Below are positions 42,577 to 51,287 of a DNA stretch of 64,000 nt, piece by piece. The position numbers and the translations under genes are program-made. Under the pieces are notes generated by a model. That model was given only the letters and a program-made list of their open reading frames with translations, searched no databases and was not told the DNA's origin. The DNA comes from Alphaproteobacteria bacterium. GTDB taxonomy: Bacteria; Pseudomonadota; Alphaproteobacteria; RF32; CAG-239. The stretch lies in the NCBI GenBank assembly GCA_017546315.1, contig JAFYXH010000009.1:1-64000 (forward strand). Reading direction: 5' to 3'. The stretch's first letter is position 1. Every line of letters begins with the position of its first letter.

Positions 42577-45500
42577 ATGTCTATAAATTTTGATACATGC
42601 AACAAAAAAACATTATGCTCTATTGCAAAAGATGCTGAAGCTTTTGCTATTGTTGATTTGTTTTTATCTTCTAAACAAGATTTGTTATGTATTTTAAGCG
42701 ACGGCATAACCTTAAAACAAATTCATGAGGCTATTTCTTTTATAAACCCTGATATTGATGTATTGACTTTTCCTAATTGGGATACTGTTCCTTACGATAG
42801 AGTATCTCCAAACCCTAGTATATTATCACAAAGAATCGATACTTTATCAAAACTTGTTTTGGATACTGATAATAAAAAAAAGAAAATAATTCTTACAACC
42901 GTTGGTGCGGTTATACAAAAATTACCTCCTAAAAAAATATTTCTAAATGCTAGGAAAATAATTAAAGTTGGAGATAAATTATCTTTTGATGATTTTATTC
43001 ATTATGTATCTGTAAATGGATATTTAAGAGTTGAACAAGTTATGGAATCGGGAGAATATGCCGTTAGAGGTGATATTATCGATATATTCCCTAGTGGTGC
43101 AGAAAAACCATTGAGAATAGACTTGTTTGATGATGAGGTGGAACGTTTAAGAATTTTTGAAATTGAAACTCAACGTAGTATTTGTGAATTGAAATTCTTC
43201 AAATTTGATAGTGCTAATGAAGTTATATTAGATAAAAATACCATCAAGTCTTTTCGCTCAAAATACCGCGAAGCATTTGGAAGCTTAGGGATTAAAGATG
43301 AGATTTATGAAAGCATTTCTCAGGGTAAAAAATATATTGGCATGGAAAATTGGTTACCATTTTTTTATGACGAAGAATTACCAAGCTTATTTAACTATAT
43401 TCCTTTAGCAAATGTTTTGTTGGGTTTGGATATTGAAAATGCTTTAAAATCAAAGATAGAGACAATCACTGATCACTTTCAAGCAAGATTAGATGCTTTA
43501 AAAATTAAGGATAGCACTGAAATAGATAAATATAGACCAGTTAATCCAAATGAAATGTATATTGAAGAAAGAGAATTTAGAGAAAAAATTTCATCTCGAA
43601 ATTTCATATCACTTTCTAGCTTAGTCTTACCAGAAAGTGATGACATTATCAGCTATAATACCCTTCCTCAAAAAAAATATGCCACATTAAAAAATATAAA
43701 TAATTTATCTGTCTATCAGGAGCTTAATTCAGACTTTTCAAACAACAAAAATAAGAAAAGAATCGTTTGTTGCTACACGGAAGGCTCAATGGATAGAATG
43801 CACAATATGTTTATTGAAAATGATATTAAAAATCTTCATATTGCTGCTAGCTTTTCTGATGCTATCAAAATGTCGCAAAAAGGAAAAATTGTCTTTTGCT
43901 TATTGGGACTTCAACACGGTTTTAGTAGTGATGACTATTTTATTGTGAGTGAGCAAGATATTTGGGGTGAAAGAAAAAACATTCATTCAAGAAAAAAAGT
44001 TAGTGCTGAAAATTTAATTGCAGATATATCATCTTTAAATATTGGTGAATATATCGTTCATATTGAACATGGTGTTGCTCGATTTGAAGGCTTAGAAAAT
44101 ATTATCACAGATGGCGTTCAGCATGATTGCTTAAAACTTATTTATGCCAATAATGATAAATTGTATGTTCCGGTTGAAAATATTGATGTTATTACTCGGT
44201 ATGGAGCTGAAGATAGTAATGTAAAACTTGATGTACTAGGTGGAAGTGCATGGGAAGCTAAAAAAGCAAAAGTTAAAGAAAAAATCAGGGATATTGCAAA
44301 TAAACTCATCAAGATTGCTGCAGAAAGAAAAATGAAAAAAGCAGATATATTTATCCCAGAAAGAGGACTTTATGATGAGTTTTGTAGCAGATTTCCATAT
44401 AGCGAAACTGATGACCAAATAAATGCTATAAATGATGTAATAAAAGATTTATCATTAGGAATGCCTATGGATAGACTTATTTGTGGTGATGTTGGTTTTG
44501 GGAAAACAGAAGTTGCTATAAGAGCCTCTTTTAATGTTGCGATGGGAGGTGGTCAAGTTGCTCTTATTGTTCCAACGACTCTTCTTGCTCGTCAACATTA
44601 TCTTAATTTCAAAGAGCGTCTAAAAGGCTTCCCTATTAAGGTTAGAATGCTGTCTAGACTTACAAGTGCAAAAGAAATAAAAGAGATAAAAAATGGTATA
44701 AAGAATGGCGAAATTGAGATTGTGATTGGAACTCATGCACTTTTAGCCAAAGATATAGAATTTTCTAATTTGGGGCTACTTATTATTGATGAAGAGCAAC
44801 ATTTTGGAGTGCAACATAAAGAAAAATTAAAACAATTAAAAGCTGATATTCATATTCTAACATTAAGTGCAACACCAATACCTAGAACACTTCAACTATC
44901 TTTAACGGGGGTTAAACAGCTAAGTATAATTGCAACACCTCCAGTTGATAGATTGGCGGCAAGAACTTTTGTTATGCCTTTTGACAAGATGATGATTAAA
45001 GAAGCAATTTATCGTGAAAAATATAGAGGCGGACAAATATTTTTTGTTTGTCCTAGGGTTTCTGATATAGCTCAAATAGAACCCAAACTTAGAGAAATTG
45101 CTCCTGATATCAAAATAAGTATTGCTCACGGCCAAATGTCTGCCTCTAGTTTAGAGGATGTGATGTGTCAATTTGCAGACGGGAAAGCTGATATTTTACT
45201 ATCTACCACCATAATAGAATCTGGAATTGATATGCCAAATGTTAATACTATGATTATTTATCGAGCTGATATGTTTGGGCTTGCTCAACTTTATCAATTG
45301 CGTGGTAGAATCGGTCGTTCAAAACAAAGAGGTTATTGCTATTTTACAATTCCTAATCAGAAAAAACTAACTGATGTTGCTAAGAAGAGATTAGATATTT
45401 TACAAGCACTAAATCAATTGGGTGCGGGATTTTCTTTAGCGAATCACGATTTAGATATTAGAGGAGCTGGAAATATTTTGGGTATTGAGCAGTCTGGCCA

Positions 45501-46062
45501 TATTAAAGATGTTGGTATTGCACTTTACCACCACTTACTCGAAGAAGAAATTGAAAGAATAAAATCTTTAGATAATACTGATAATAAGCAAAATGGGGAA
45601 GCTGAAAAACAAGATTATAGCGTTCAAATACTAACTGGAGTTCCTATTATAATTCCGGAAGATTATGTAAAAGACTTAGGTGTTAGACTTGGACTTTATA
45701 AAAGAATAGGAAACCTCAAAACAGAAGAAGACATCAATGATATGAAAGAAGAACTTATTGATAGATTTGGAAATATACCTAACGAAGTTCTAAACCTTCT
45801 TAAAACAGTTGAAATAAAGCAAATTGCAAAACTTTCTAATATTGATAAAATTGAGGCTGGTGCAAAAGGAATATTGATATCTTTTAATAACAACCACTTT
45901 AAAAATGTAGAAAAACTTATGGACTTTATTACCAAACAATGTGGTGCAGTTAAAGTTAGACCTGATCAAAAATTATTTATTGATAGAGAACTTAATAATT
46001 ATAATACTCGTCTTGAAGTTGTAAAAAAATACGTAAAGAAATTATATGAATTAAGTATTTAG
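42577..46062 (+). CDS. mfd: Transcription-repair coupling factor
   Basis: 1161 aa. N-terminal UvrB-homology region (FPNWDTVPYDRVSP), CarD-like RNAP-interacting domain around 480-560 (IGEYIVHIEHGVARFEG), translocase with GDVGFGKT near 637, DEEQHFGVQH, SATPIPRTLQ and QLYQLRGRIGRS, and the C-terminal TRCF domain. It removes stalled RNA polymerase and recruits UvrA. The stop overlaps the convergent J-domain gene by 4 bp. Confidence 0.96.
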   Translation: MSINFDTCNKKTLCSIAKDAEAFAIVDLFLSSKQDLLCILSDGITLKQIHEAISFINPDIDVLTFPNWDTVPYDRVSPNPSILSQRIDTLSKLVLDTDNKKKKIILTTVGAVIQKLPPKKIFLNARKIIKVGDKLSFDDFIHYVSVNGYLRVEQVMESGEYAVRGDIIDIFPSGAEKPLRIDLFDDEVERLRIFEIETQRSICELKFFKFDSANEVILDKNTIKSFRSKYREAFGSLGIKDEIYESISQGKKYIGMENWLPFFYDEELPSLFNYIPLANVLLGLDIENALKSKIETITDHFQARLDALKIKDSTEIDKYRPVNPNEMYIEEREFREKISSRNFISLSSLVLPESDDIISYNTLPQKKYATLKNINNLSVYQELNSDFSNNKNKKRIVCCYTEGSMDRMHNMFIENDIKNLHIAASFSDAIKMSQKGKIVFCLLGLQHGFSSDDYFIVSEQDIWGERKNIHSRKKVSAENLIADISSLNIGEYIVHIEHGVARFEGLENIITDGVQHDCLKLIYANNDKLYVPVENIDVITRYGAEDSNVKLDVLGGSAWEAKKAKVKEKIRDIANKLIKIAAERKMKKADIFIPERGLYDEFCSRFPYSETDDQINAINDVIKDLSLGMPMDRLICGDVGFGKTEVAIRASFNVAMGGGQVALIVPTTLLARQHYLNFKERLKGFPIKVRMLSRLTSAKEIKEIKNGIKNGEIEIVIGTHALLAKDIEFSNLGLLIIDEEQHFGVQHKEKLKQLKADIHILTLSATPIPRTLQLSLTGVKQLSIIATPPVDRLAARTFVMPFDKMMIKEAIYREKYRGGQIFFVCPRVSDIAQIEPKLREIAPDIKISIAHGQMSASSLEDVMCQFADGKADILLSTTIIESGIDMPNVNTMIIYRADMFGLAQLYQLRGRIGRSKQRGYCYFTIPNQKKLTDVAKKRLDILQALNQLGAGFSLANHDLDIRGAGNILGIEQSGHIKDVGIALYHHLLEEEIERIKSLDNTDNKQNGEAEKQDYSVQILTGVPIIIPEDYVKDLGVRLGLYKRIGNLKTEEDINDMKEELIDRFGNIPNEVLNLLKTVEIKQIAKLSNIDKIEAGAKGILISFNNNHFKNVEKLMDFITKQCGAVKVRPDQKLFIDRELNNYNTRLEVVKKYVKKLYELSI

Positions 46063-46610
46063 CTTAGTCTATCTAAAAGCTTTTTATATGCTTGTGTTAA
46101 ACGCTTAAATTTCTCTTCAGCATCTTTATCTTCTGGATGAAGATCTGGGTGACAGGTTTTTGCTAGTTTTTTATATTGTTTCTTTAAGTTCTCAATATTA
46201 AAATCATCCATCGATATATTTAACTCATTTAAGTTTCTTTTATCATCAGTTGAGAAACGCACTTCATGCTCTGCATTTTTATAATCAGAAAAACTTCGTA
46301 AAAACTCAAGTTCTTCATTAAGATCACAACCAAATTTATATTTAATCTTAGAGTGAAAACTTCCGAATCGTGTTCTTTTTTGAAAAACACTTTCCTCTTC
46401 TGGTTCTTGATTATCTTGATAATAATTCCACTTTTTATTATATTCTTGAACATGCTCCAAACAAAACCAATAATGTGTTTTTAATGTCTTATCTCGTGGT
46501 GCTTTATACTCTCCTTTTTTATTACATCCTGGATGATCACAAACATGTTCTTTACCTTCATTTTGTGGAGTAAAATATTTACGAGTTCTTTTTGTTGAAG
46601 TTTGTTTTAT
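46059..46610 (-). CDS. J-domain protein with N-terminal Cys-rich segment
   Basis: 183 aa from GTG 46610; the longest frame starts at a TTG (46658), but the GTG start matches the usual ~23 residues before CDHPGC. The zinc-like CDHPGC...YWFCLEHVQEYNKKWNYY segment is followed by a C-terminal J domain with HPD (KTCHPDLHPED). This layout is typical of an alphaproteobacterial DnaJ-like family. It presumably stimulates a DnaK-type chaperone. Confidence 0.82.
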   Translation of the reverse strand: MKQTSTKRTRKYFTPQNEGKEHVCDHPGCNKKGEYKAPRDKTLKTHYWFCLEHVQEYNKKWNYYQDNQEPEEESVFQKRTRFGSFHSKIKYKFGCDLNEELEFLRSFSDYKNAEHEVRFSTDDKRNLNELNISMDDFNIENLKKQYKKLAKTCHPDLHPEDKDAEEKFKRLTQAYKKLLDRLS

Positions 46611-46692
46611 CACTTTAAATATCCAATCAAATTTACAATTCCGGCAATGATATAGCAAATTTCAGCATCAGTCAAATAGTATTGTCATTTTT

Positions 46693-47256
46693 TTATTGAT
46701 CAATCTCTAGAGCTCTAAACAAAACATACAATCTTCTTAGCATTAAATATTTAGCTAAAGGTGTAAGCAATTTTTCTAGTCTAAAAAAAGTTATAGGCTT
46801 ATAATTTTCAAAACTTTTTATATCGGTGTAATACAATTTTTTTCGCCCATTAGATACTTGTATTGTAAAATTATTCAAATTAAAATCATAAAAAAATATA
46901 TTATGCTCAACTAATTTATATGCAAAATGATATAACTGACTTATTATTTCTCTATCTATTTTATTTTTGTAGTAGTTTAGTGTTTTAGAATACTCCCCAC
47001 TATCATCTTTCAGCAATTTACAAACTACTCCTTTACCCCAAATTGTGTCAACTACCTCATTTTCATGCCAAACAAGATAATCCTTTAACTCATATTTTAT
47101 CTCATTATATGTTCTTAGTTCTCTAAATAAAATTCCATCATCTTTGGAACGAACAACAACTTTAACGCATAAATTCTCACAATAAGGATGCTCAAAACAT
47201 ATTCTTGTTGCTCCTTTAGAAATAAATTTTGTTGGCTTTAAAATCTTACAATCCAT
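46693..47256 (-). CDS. YrbL-like protein (PhoP-regulon family)
   Basis: 187 aa. Kinase-like fold as in the YrbL family: FISKGATRICFEHP near the N-terminus, LFRELRTYNEI, and FFYDFNLNNFTIQ resembling a degenerate catalytic loop. YrbL's biochemical role is not established. GAGG precedes the ATG. It shares a palindrome-rich divergent promoter region with an XRE regulator. Confidence 0.75.
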   Translation of the reverse strand: MDCKILKPTKFISKGATRICFEHPYCENLCVKVVVRSKDDGILFRELRTYNEIKYELKDYLVWHENEVVDTIWGKGVVCKLLKDDSGEYSKTLNYYKNKIDREIISQLYHFAYKLVEHNIFFYDFNLNNFTIQVSNGRKKLYYTDIKSFENYKPITFFRLEKLLTPLAKYLMLRRLYVLFRALEIDQ

Positions 47257-47267
47257 TTCAACCTCTT

Positions 47268-47292
47268 TAATTACATGTAATTATAATTACAT
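47268..47292. promoter_or_regulatory. Overlapping perfect palindromes, probable operator
   Basis: TAATTACATGTAATTA (47268-47283, 16 bp) and ATGTAATTATAATTACAT (47275-47292, 18 bp) are both perfect palindromes and share half-sites. They lie 11 bp upstream of the yrbL-like start and 34 bp upstream of the HTH gene. Confidence 0.65.
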
Positions 47293-47326
47293 TTAAAATA
47301 AATTTGTCAACACATATTCTAGATGC

Positions 47327-47572
47327 ATGAATAGAGAGTATGCTGAAAATTTATCAAAAAAAGTAGTTGAAATCCTCAAACAAAAGAGGATAGAGCAAGG
47401 TATATCTAAACTAGAAATATCAAAACAAACAGGTATAAGCAGAACCGCTATAACACTCATTGAAAGCTATAAAAATAGTCCAACACTTAGGACCTTATTT
47501 ATGCTATCTTCATCTATTAATGTGAAACTAGAAGATATTATACAAAACGCAGAAGAATTTTTAGACGAATAA
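47327..47572 (+). CDS. Small XRE-family HTH regulator
   Basis: 81 aa, essentially one Cro/C1 HTH domain: SKLEISKQTGISRTAITLIE recognition region at ~24-43. It probably acts as a dimer at the adjacent palindromes to control itself and the divergent yrbL-like gene (inference). No strong ribosome site is visible. Confidence 0.82.
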   Translation: MNREYAENLSKKVVEILKQKRIEQGISKLEISKQTGISRTAITLIESYKNSPTLRTLFMLSSSINVKLEDIIQNAEEFLDE

Positions 47573-47650
47573 CTAGTGTATAAATCAGATATTGTATTAT
47601 CATAAAATATTTACTTTGCTATTTTTAAGTAAACGAATCAAGGAGGATAT

Positions 47651-48490
47651 ATGCCAGAATTACCAGAAGTAGAAACAATAAAAGAAGCATTAAACAAATC
47701 TATTTGTGGAGCAAAGATAAATTCTGTTTTAGTAAACAACCGTTCTTTTAGAGAAAAAATACCAGAAGATTTTGAAAGCATAACAAAAAACACAACAATA
47801 ACTAAGATTTGGCGACTCGCTAAATATGCCATATTAAATTTAAGTAATGGATATAGTATTATTTGGCATTTTGGCATGAGCGGTAAAGTAAAAATACTAA
47901 GCGAAAACACATCTGTTTATGAAAAACATGACCACGTTATCTTCCAAACCTCTAAAGGCGTTGTTATTTTTAATGATACTAGGCGTTTTGGCCTTATTAG
48001 TTATTGCAAAACAAATGAATTGATGAAACACCATCTATTTTCAGAAATAGGAATCGACCCCTTTGATAAAAATTTTGACGTACAATATTTAGCTAGCAAA
48101 CTAAAAAACAAAAAGACTCCAATTAAGATATCATTACTAGATCAAAAAATAGTTTCAGGAATCGGCAACATCTATGCCTCTGAAGCATTATATAAAGCAC
48201 AGATATCACCTCTTAGAGAAACCTCCAGCCTAACACTTGATGAGATTGAAAACTTGATTAAAGCAATACAATTTACTTTAGAAAAAGCTATTAAAGCTGG
48301 TGGCTCAACTCTTCGAGACTACAAAAAGCCAGATGGGAGTATGGGATACTTTCAAAACGAACATTGCGTTTACAACAAAACAGGCCAAAGATGCCCAAAC
48401 TGTGTTTGCGACTTAAATTCAACCAGTGGAATCGTAAAAATTACCCAAGGAGGAAGATCAACATTTTACTGTTCAACTTTACAAAAGTAA
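47651..48490 (+). CDS. mutM: Formamidopyrimidine-DNA glycosylase, altered zinc finger
   Basis: 279 aa. Starts PELPEVETIKEAL (catalytic Pro and Glu after Met removal), with WHFGMSGK and the H2TH region (KISLLDQKIVSGIGNIYASEAL). It excises 8-oxoG. The C-terminal zinc finger keeps CPNC and TFYC, but the fourth Cys is replaced by Leu (YCSTLQK) and the loop is longer, with an extra Cys (CVC). AAGGAGG is the ribosome site. Confidence 0.93.
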   Translation: MPELPEVETIKEALNKSICGAKINSVLVNNRSFREKIPEDFESITKNTTITKIWRLAKYAILNLSNGYSIIWHFGMSGKVKILSENTSVYEKHDHVIFQTSKGVVIFNDTRRFGLISYCKTNELMKHHLFSEIGIDPFDKNFDVQYLASKLKNKKTPIKISLLDQKIVSGIGNIYASEALYKAQISPLRETSSLTLDEIENLIKAIQFTLEKAIKAGGSTLRDYKKPDGSMGYFQNEHCVYNKTGQRCPNCVCDLNSTSGIVKITQGGRSTFYCSTLQK

Positions 48491-48577
48491 AAAAGTTCGC
48501 CACAAGCAACAGACTTTCATTTAGGAAGAAAGAATCTTAAATTACACATAAGTAACTATAACTATCACCACTTAACA

Positions 48578-48703
48578 TTAAACAGTGATACCATCTTGTT
48601 CACTACAAACTTTATAAGACTCCATAAATCTTACAAGCCTATTATTAAAAAATCCAACTAAAGAATAATATTTCAAACACGAATCACTACAAAAAACCTC
48701 CAT
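48578..48703 (-). CDS. Possible 41-aa Cys-containing micro-protein
   Basis: Begins MEVFCSDSCLKYY, a CxxxC arrangement reminiscent of short zinc-binding (TRASH/MYM-like) motifs, with a third Cys later (YKVCSEQ). No ribosome site is evident and the length allows chance occurrence. It may be a real small gene, a gene remnant, or nothing. Confidence 0.25.
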   Translation of the reverse strand: MEVFCSDSCLKYYSLVGFFNNRLVRFMESYKVCSEQDGITV

Positions 48704-48750
48704 ATCAATATGAAAAAAGGCATTATTTTTATTTTTTTTGAAAAAATTTG

Positions 48751-48778
48751 TTGACTATCACTAATTATAGGCTATAAG
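48751..48778 (+). promoter_or_regulatory. Promoter of rpsT
   Basis: TTGACT (48751-48756), a 16-nt spacer and TATAAG (48773-48778) lie about 50 nt before the S20 start. Confidence 0.65.
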
Positions 48779-48829
48779 TGTTTCAGAATTTTATTTGTAA
48801 TTAACTTAATTTTGACAGGATTAAATATT

Positions 48830-49090
48830 ATGGCCAATCATAAGTCGGCAAAAACAAGAATTAACAGAAACAATAAAAGAAGCATCATCAATGGTGCTCG
48901 TAGAAGTAGAGTTAGAACTTTTGTTAAGAAAGTAATCGCGGCTGTTTTAGCTGGTGACAAAGAATTAGCAGCAAGTGCTTTGAAAGTTGCAGAATGCGAA
49001 ATGATGAGAGCAGCTCAGAAAGGTGTGTTCCACAAAAACAAAGCATCTCGCACTATTTCTCGCTTAAGCCAAAAAGTTAAGGCTCTTTAA
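48830..49090 (+). CDS. rpsT: 30S ribosomal protein S20
   Basis: 86 aa from ATG 48830, with AGGA upstream. Typical MANHKSAKTRINRNNKR start and conserved GVFHKNKASRTISRLS end. Its position directly before dnaA is a common alphaproteobacterial arrangement. Confidence 0.96.
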   Translation: MANHKSAKTRINRNNKRSIINGARRSRVRTFVKKVIAAVLAGDKELAASALKVAECEMMRAAQKGVFHKNKASRTISRLSQKVKAL

Positions 49091-49112
49091 TTTTATTGTT
49101 ATTTAGAATCTT

Positions 49113-49152
49113 AAAAAGCAAACGTTCACTTTATTGTGGCGTTTGCTTTTTT
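49113..49152 (+). terminator. Terminator of rpsT
   Basis: AAAAAGCAAACG (49113-49124) pairs with CGTTTGCTTTTT (49140-49151) around a 15-nt loop, followed by T. Confidence 0.85.
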
Positions 49153-49159
49153 GTTTATT

Positions 49160-49700
49160 TTTAAACACTTAAACCCGAATCCTAGATAGAATCCCTGTCA
49201 AGCAATTTTATTGACATATTGTAAAAAAAAATATTTGTGTTTCCCAACAATATTAAATAAGGTTTCCCTAAGTAAGGAAATGGACACTTATTGTTTAGTA
49301 AAGACTTTTCACTTCGTTAAACAAATTTCAAAAAAAAACCATTCATTTATTTTAGATATCTCAAATAATATCTAGGGGGTGGTTTTTAAATAAAAAAATG
49401 GATCATTTCTAAACTTTAAATACACAAGCAATTTAGCATTTTGTTGTTTTAACACATGAAGACACCGTGAATGACATTTGTTTGATTGTTTATTATTTAT
49501 GAATATAGATATGTTTTTTTAATGGGAAATATTTTCACTCTCCGGTGGGACGGAGGTTGAAACAAAACTCATAAAATATTTTAATCTTATAACACACATA
49601 CAATCTACAAAGATTATGTATTTGATGTTTTGTTTTAATTTTATGTGTTAAAATCCCATTCTATAAAAACAAGTAATTATAATTTTATGTAATATATCTA
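49160..49700. other. Structured AT-rich region before dnaA (candidate oriC or dnaA leader)
   Basis: No ORF. Inverted repeats: TTGTTTA/TAAACAA (49291-49324), AAAAACCA/TGGTTTTT (49334-49341, 49380-49387) enclosing TAGATAT/ATATCTA, and a GC-rich hairpin (49533-49562). An AATGGGA/TCCCATT pair encloses the last. Only weak matches to the DnaA box are seen, so origin function is inferred mainly from position and AT content. Confidence 0.4.
49533..49562 (+). other. GC-rich symmetric hairpin upstream of dnaA
   Basis: TTTCA (49533-49537) with TGAAA (49558-49562), a 2x2 internal loop, then CTCCG (49540-49544) with CGGAG (49551-49555) and a GTGGGA loop. It is the only GC-rich patch in about 550 bp, which suggests selection. 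Confidence 0.5.
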
Positions 49701-49715
49701 ATGTGGGAGATGGAT

Positions 49716-51176
49716 ATGACAGAAGAAGCTTTAGTAAGTGAAGATTGCTCTATTGATTTACAATGGAGTCAAATTTGTAGTCAACTTAAAATGGAGTTCG
49801 GTGAGACTGCATTTGACAGCTGGCTCAAACCGCTTACCGTCGGAGAATTATCAAACGGCGTAATGAACATTTGCGCACCGACTGCTTTTATGAAGAACTG
49901 GGTTATTACTCATTATTCAGAGAGAATTAACAAAATTTGGGAACAAAAGAACCAAGAAGTTAAAAAAGTAAACTTTATTGTACAAACTGGCTTTGCAAAT
50001 AGACGCAGCACAGATTCATCATTACTTAAAAGAATCTCAACAACACCTACACCACAAAATATTTATGGTGGAAATATAAACAGTAGTTCTTTTGGTTTAG
50101 TTTCTGGCTCAACAGTAACAAGTGAACCTGTAAAAAGCGTAGCCAATACACAATCAACAACAATCCCAAATCCTAACTATACTTTCGACAACTTTGTTGT
50201 TGGCAAAACTAATGAATTTGCTTACGCTGCTGCTAAAAAAGTTGCAGAATCAAAGAACGTTTCTTTCAATCCTTTATTCTTATATTCAAGTGTTGGACTT
50301 GGTAAAACACACTTAATGCATTCTATTATTGCACACATAAAAGAAAACACACCAAATAGAAATGTGATTTACCTAACTGCTGAACAATTTGTTTATAAGT
50401 TTGTAAAAGCATTACGTTACAAAGACACAACAGCATTCAAAGAACAATTCCGCTCTGTTGATGTTTTGATGGTTGATGACTTCCAATTTATGGGTAACAA
50501 AGGTACAACACAAGACGAATTCTTCCACACATTCAGCTCATTAGTTGAAGAAGGAAAGCAAGTAATTATTGCTGCTGACAAATCTCCAACTGACCTAGAA
50601 GGTATCGAAAGCCGTTTAAAATCTCGTCTTGTTGGTGGCCTTGTTGTTGACATCATGCCTACTGACTTCGATTTAAGAATGGGTATTTTGAAGAAAAAAG
50701 CAGAACTTCTTAATATCGATTTACCTACAAAGGTTGCTGAATTTTTAGCACAAAAAATAACATCAAATGTCAGGGAGCTTGAAGGTTCTCTCAAAAGAGT
50801 TGCCGCTCACTCTCAACTATTATCAGGAAAAGAAATAACTCTTGATATGACACAAGATGTTTTAAAAGATATGCTACGCTCTATCGATAGAAAAACAACA
50901 ATCGATGAAATTCAGAAAAAAGTTGCAGAACATTTCAATATCTCTGTTAAGGAATTACAATCTTCCAGAAGAGCAAGAACTGTTGCTAGACCTAGACAAG
51001 TTGCTATGTATTTAGCAAAACAACTTACATCTCGTTCTCTTCCAGAAATCGGACGTAAGTTTGATAGAGACCACACAACAGTAATGCACGCTGTAAGAAA
51101 AGTTGAGGAACTCATTGTTGAGGACACAAGCTTAGCTGAAAATATTGAGATTTTGAGAAGAACTTTAGAAAACTAG
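49716..51176 (+). CDS. dnaA: Chromosomal replication initiator DnaA
   Basis: 486 aa from ATG 49716 (GGGAG 7 nt upstream; in-frame ATGs at 49701 and 49710 rejected). Domain I (WSQICSQLKMEFGETAFDSW), a linker, AAA+ domain with SVGLGKTHLMHS near 192 and VDDFQFM, and domain IV DNA-binding helix RDHTTVMHAVRKVEEL. It opens oriC and loads the helicase. Confidence 0.97.
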   Translation: MTEEALVSEDCSIDLQWSQICSQLKMEFGETAFDSWLKPLTVGELSNGVMNICAPTAFMKNWVITHYSERINKIWEQKNQEVKKVNFIVQTGFANRRSTDSSLLKRISTTPTPQNIYGGNINSSSFGLVSGSTVTSEPVKSVANTQSTTIPNPNYTFDNFVVGKTNEFAYAAAKKVAESKNVSFNPLFLYSSVGLGKTHLMHSIIAHIKENTPNRNVIYLTAEQFVYKFVKALRYKDTTAFKEQFRSVDVLMVDDFQFMGNKGTTQDEFFHTFSSLVEEGKQVIIAADKSPTDLEGIESRLKSRLVGGLVVDIMPTDFDLRMGILKKKAELLNIDLPTKVAEFLAQKITSNVRELEGSLKRVAAHSQLLSGKEITLDMTQDVLKDMLRSIDRKTTIDEIQKKVAEHFNISVKELQSSRRARTVARPRQVAMYLAKQLTSRSLPEIGRKFDRDHTTVMHAVRKVEELIVEDTSLAENIEILRRTLEN

Positions 51177-51287
51177 TTCTCTAGATAAAAAAAATCTGTT
51201 GAAGACTTATTTTTTGACTTCTGATTTTATTGATTTATGATAAAGTGTAGGAAGAATAAAAATAAGTCTTTTTTTAGGATAAAAATA

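Larger units (their letters stand above)
48491..48829. other. 339-bp spacer between mutM and rpsT
   Basis: AT-rich. It contains a possible 41-codon minus-strand ORF (48578-48703) and the rpsT promoter near 48751-48778. No other gene is supported. Confidence 0.5.

Noticed and set aside
49160..49200. Possible tRNA fragment around AAACCCGAATCC
   Set aside because: No acceptor stem, anticodon arm or T-loop could be folded.
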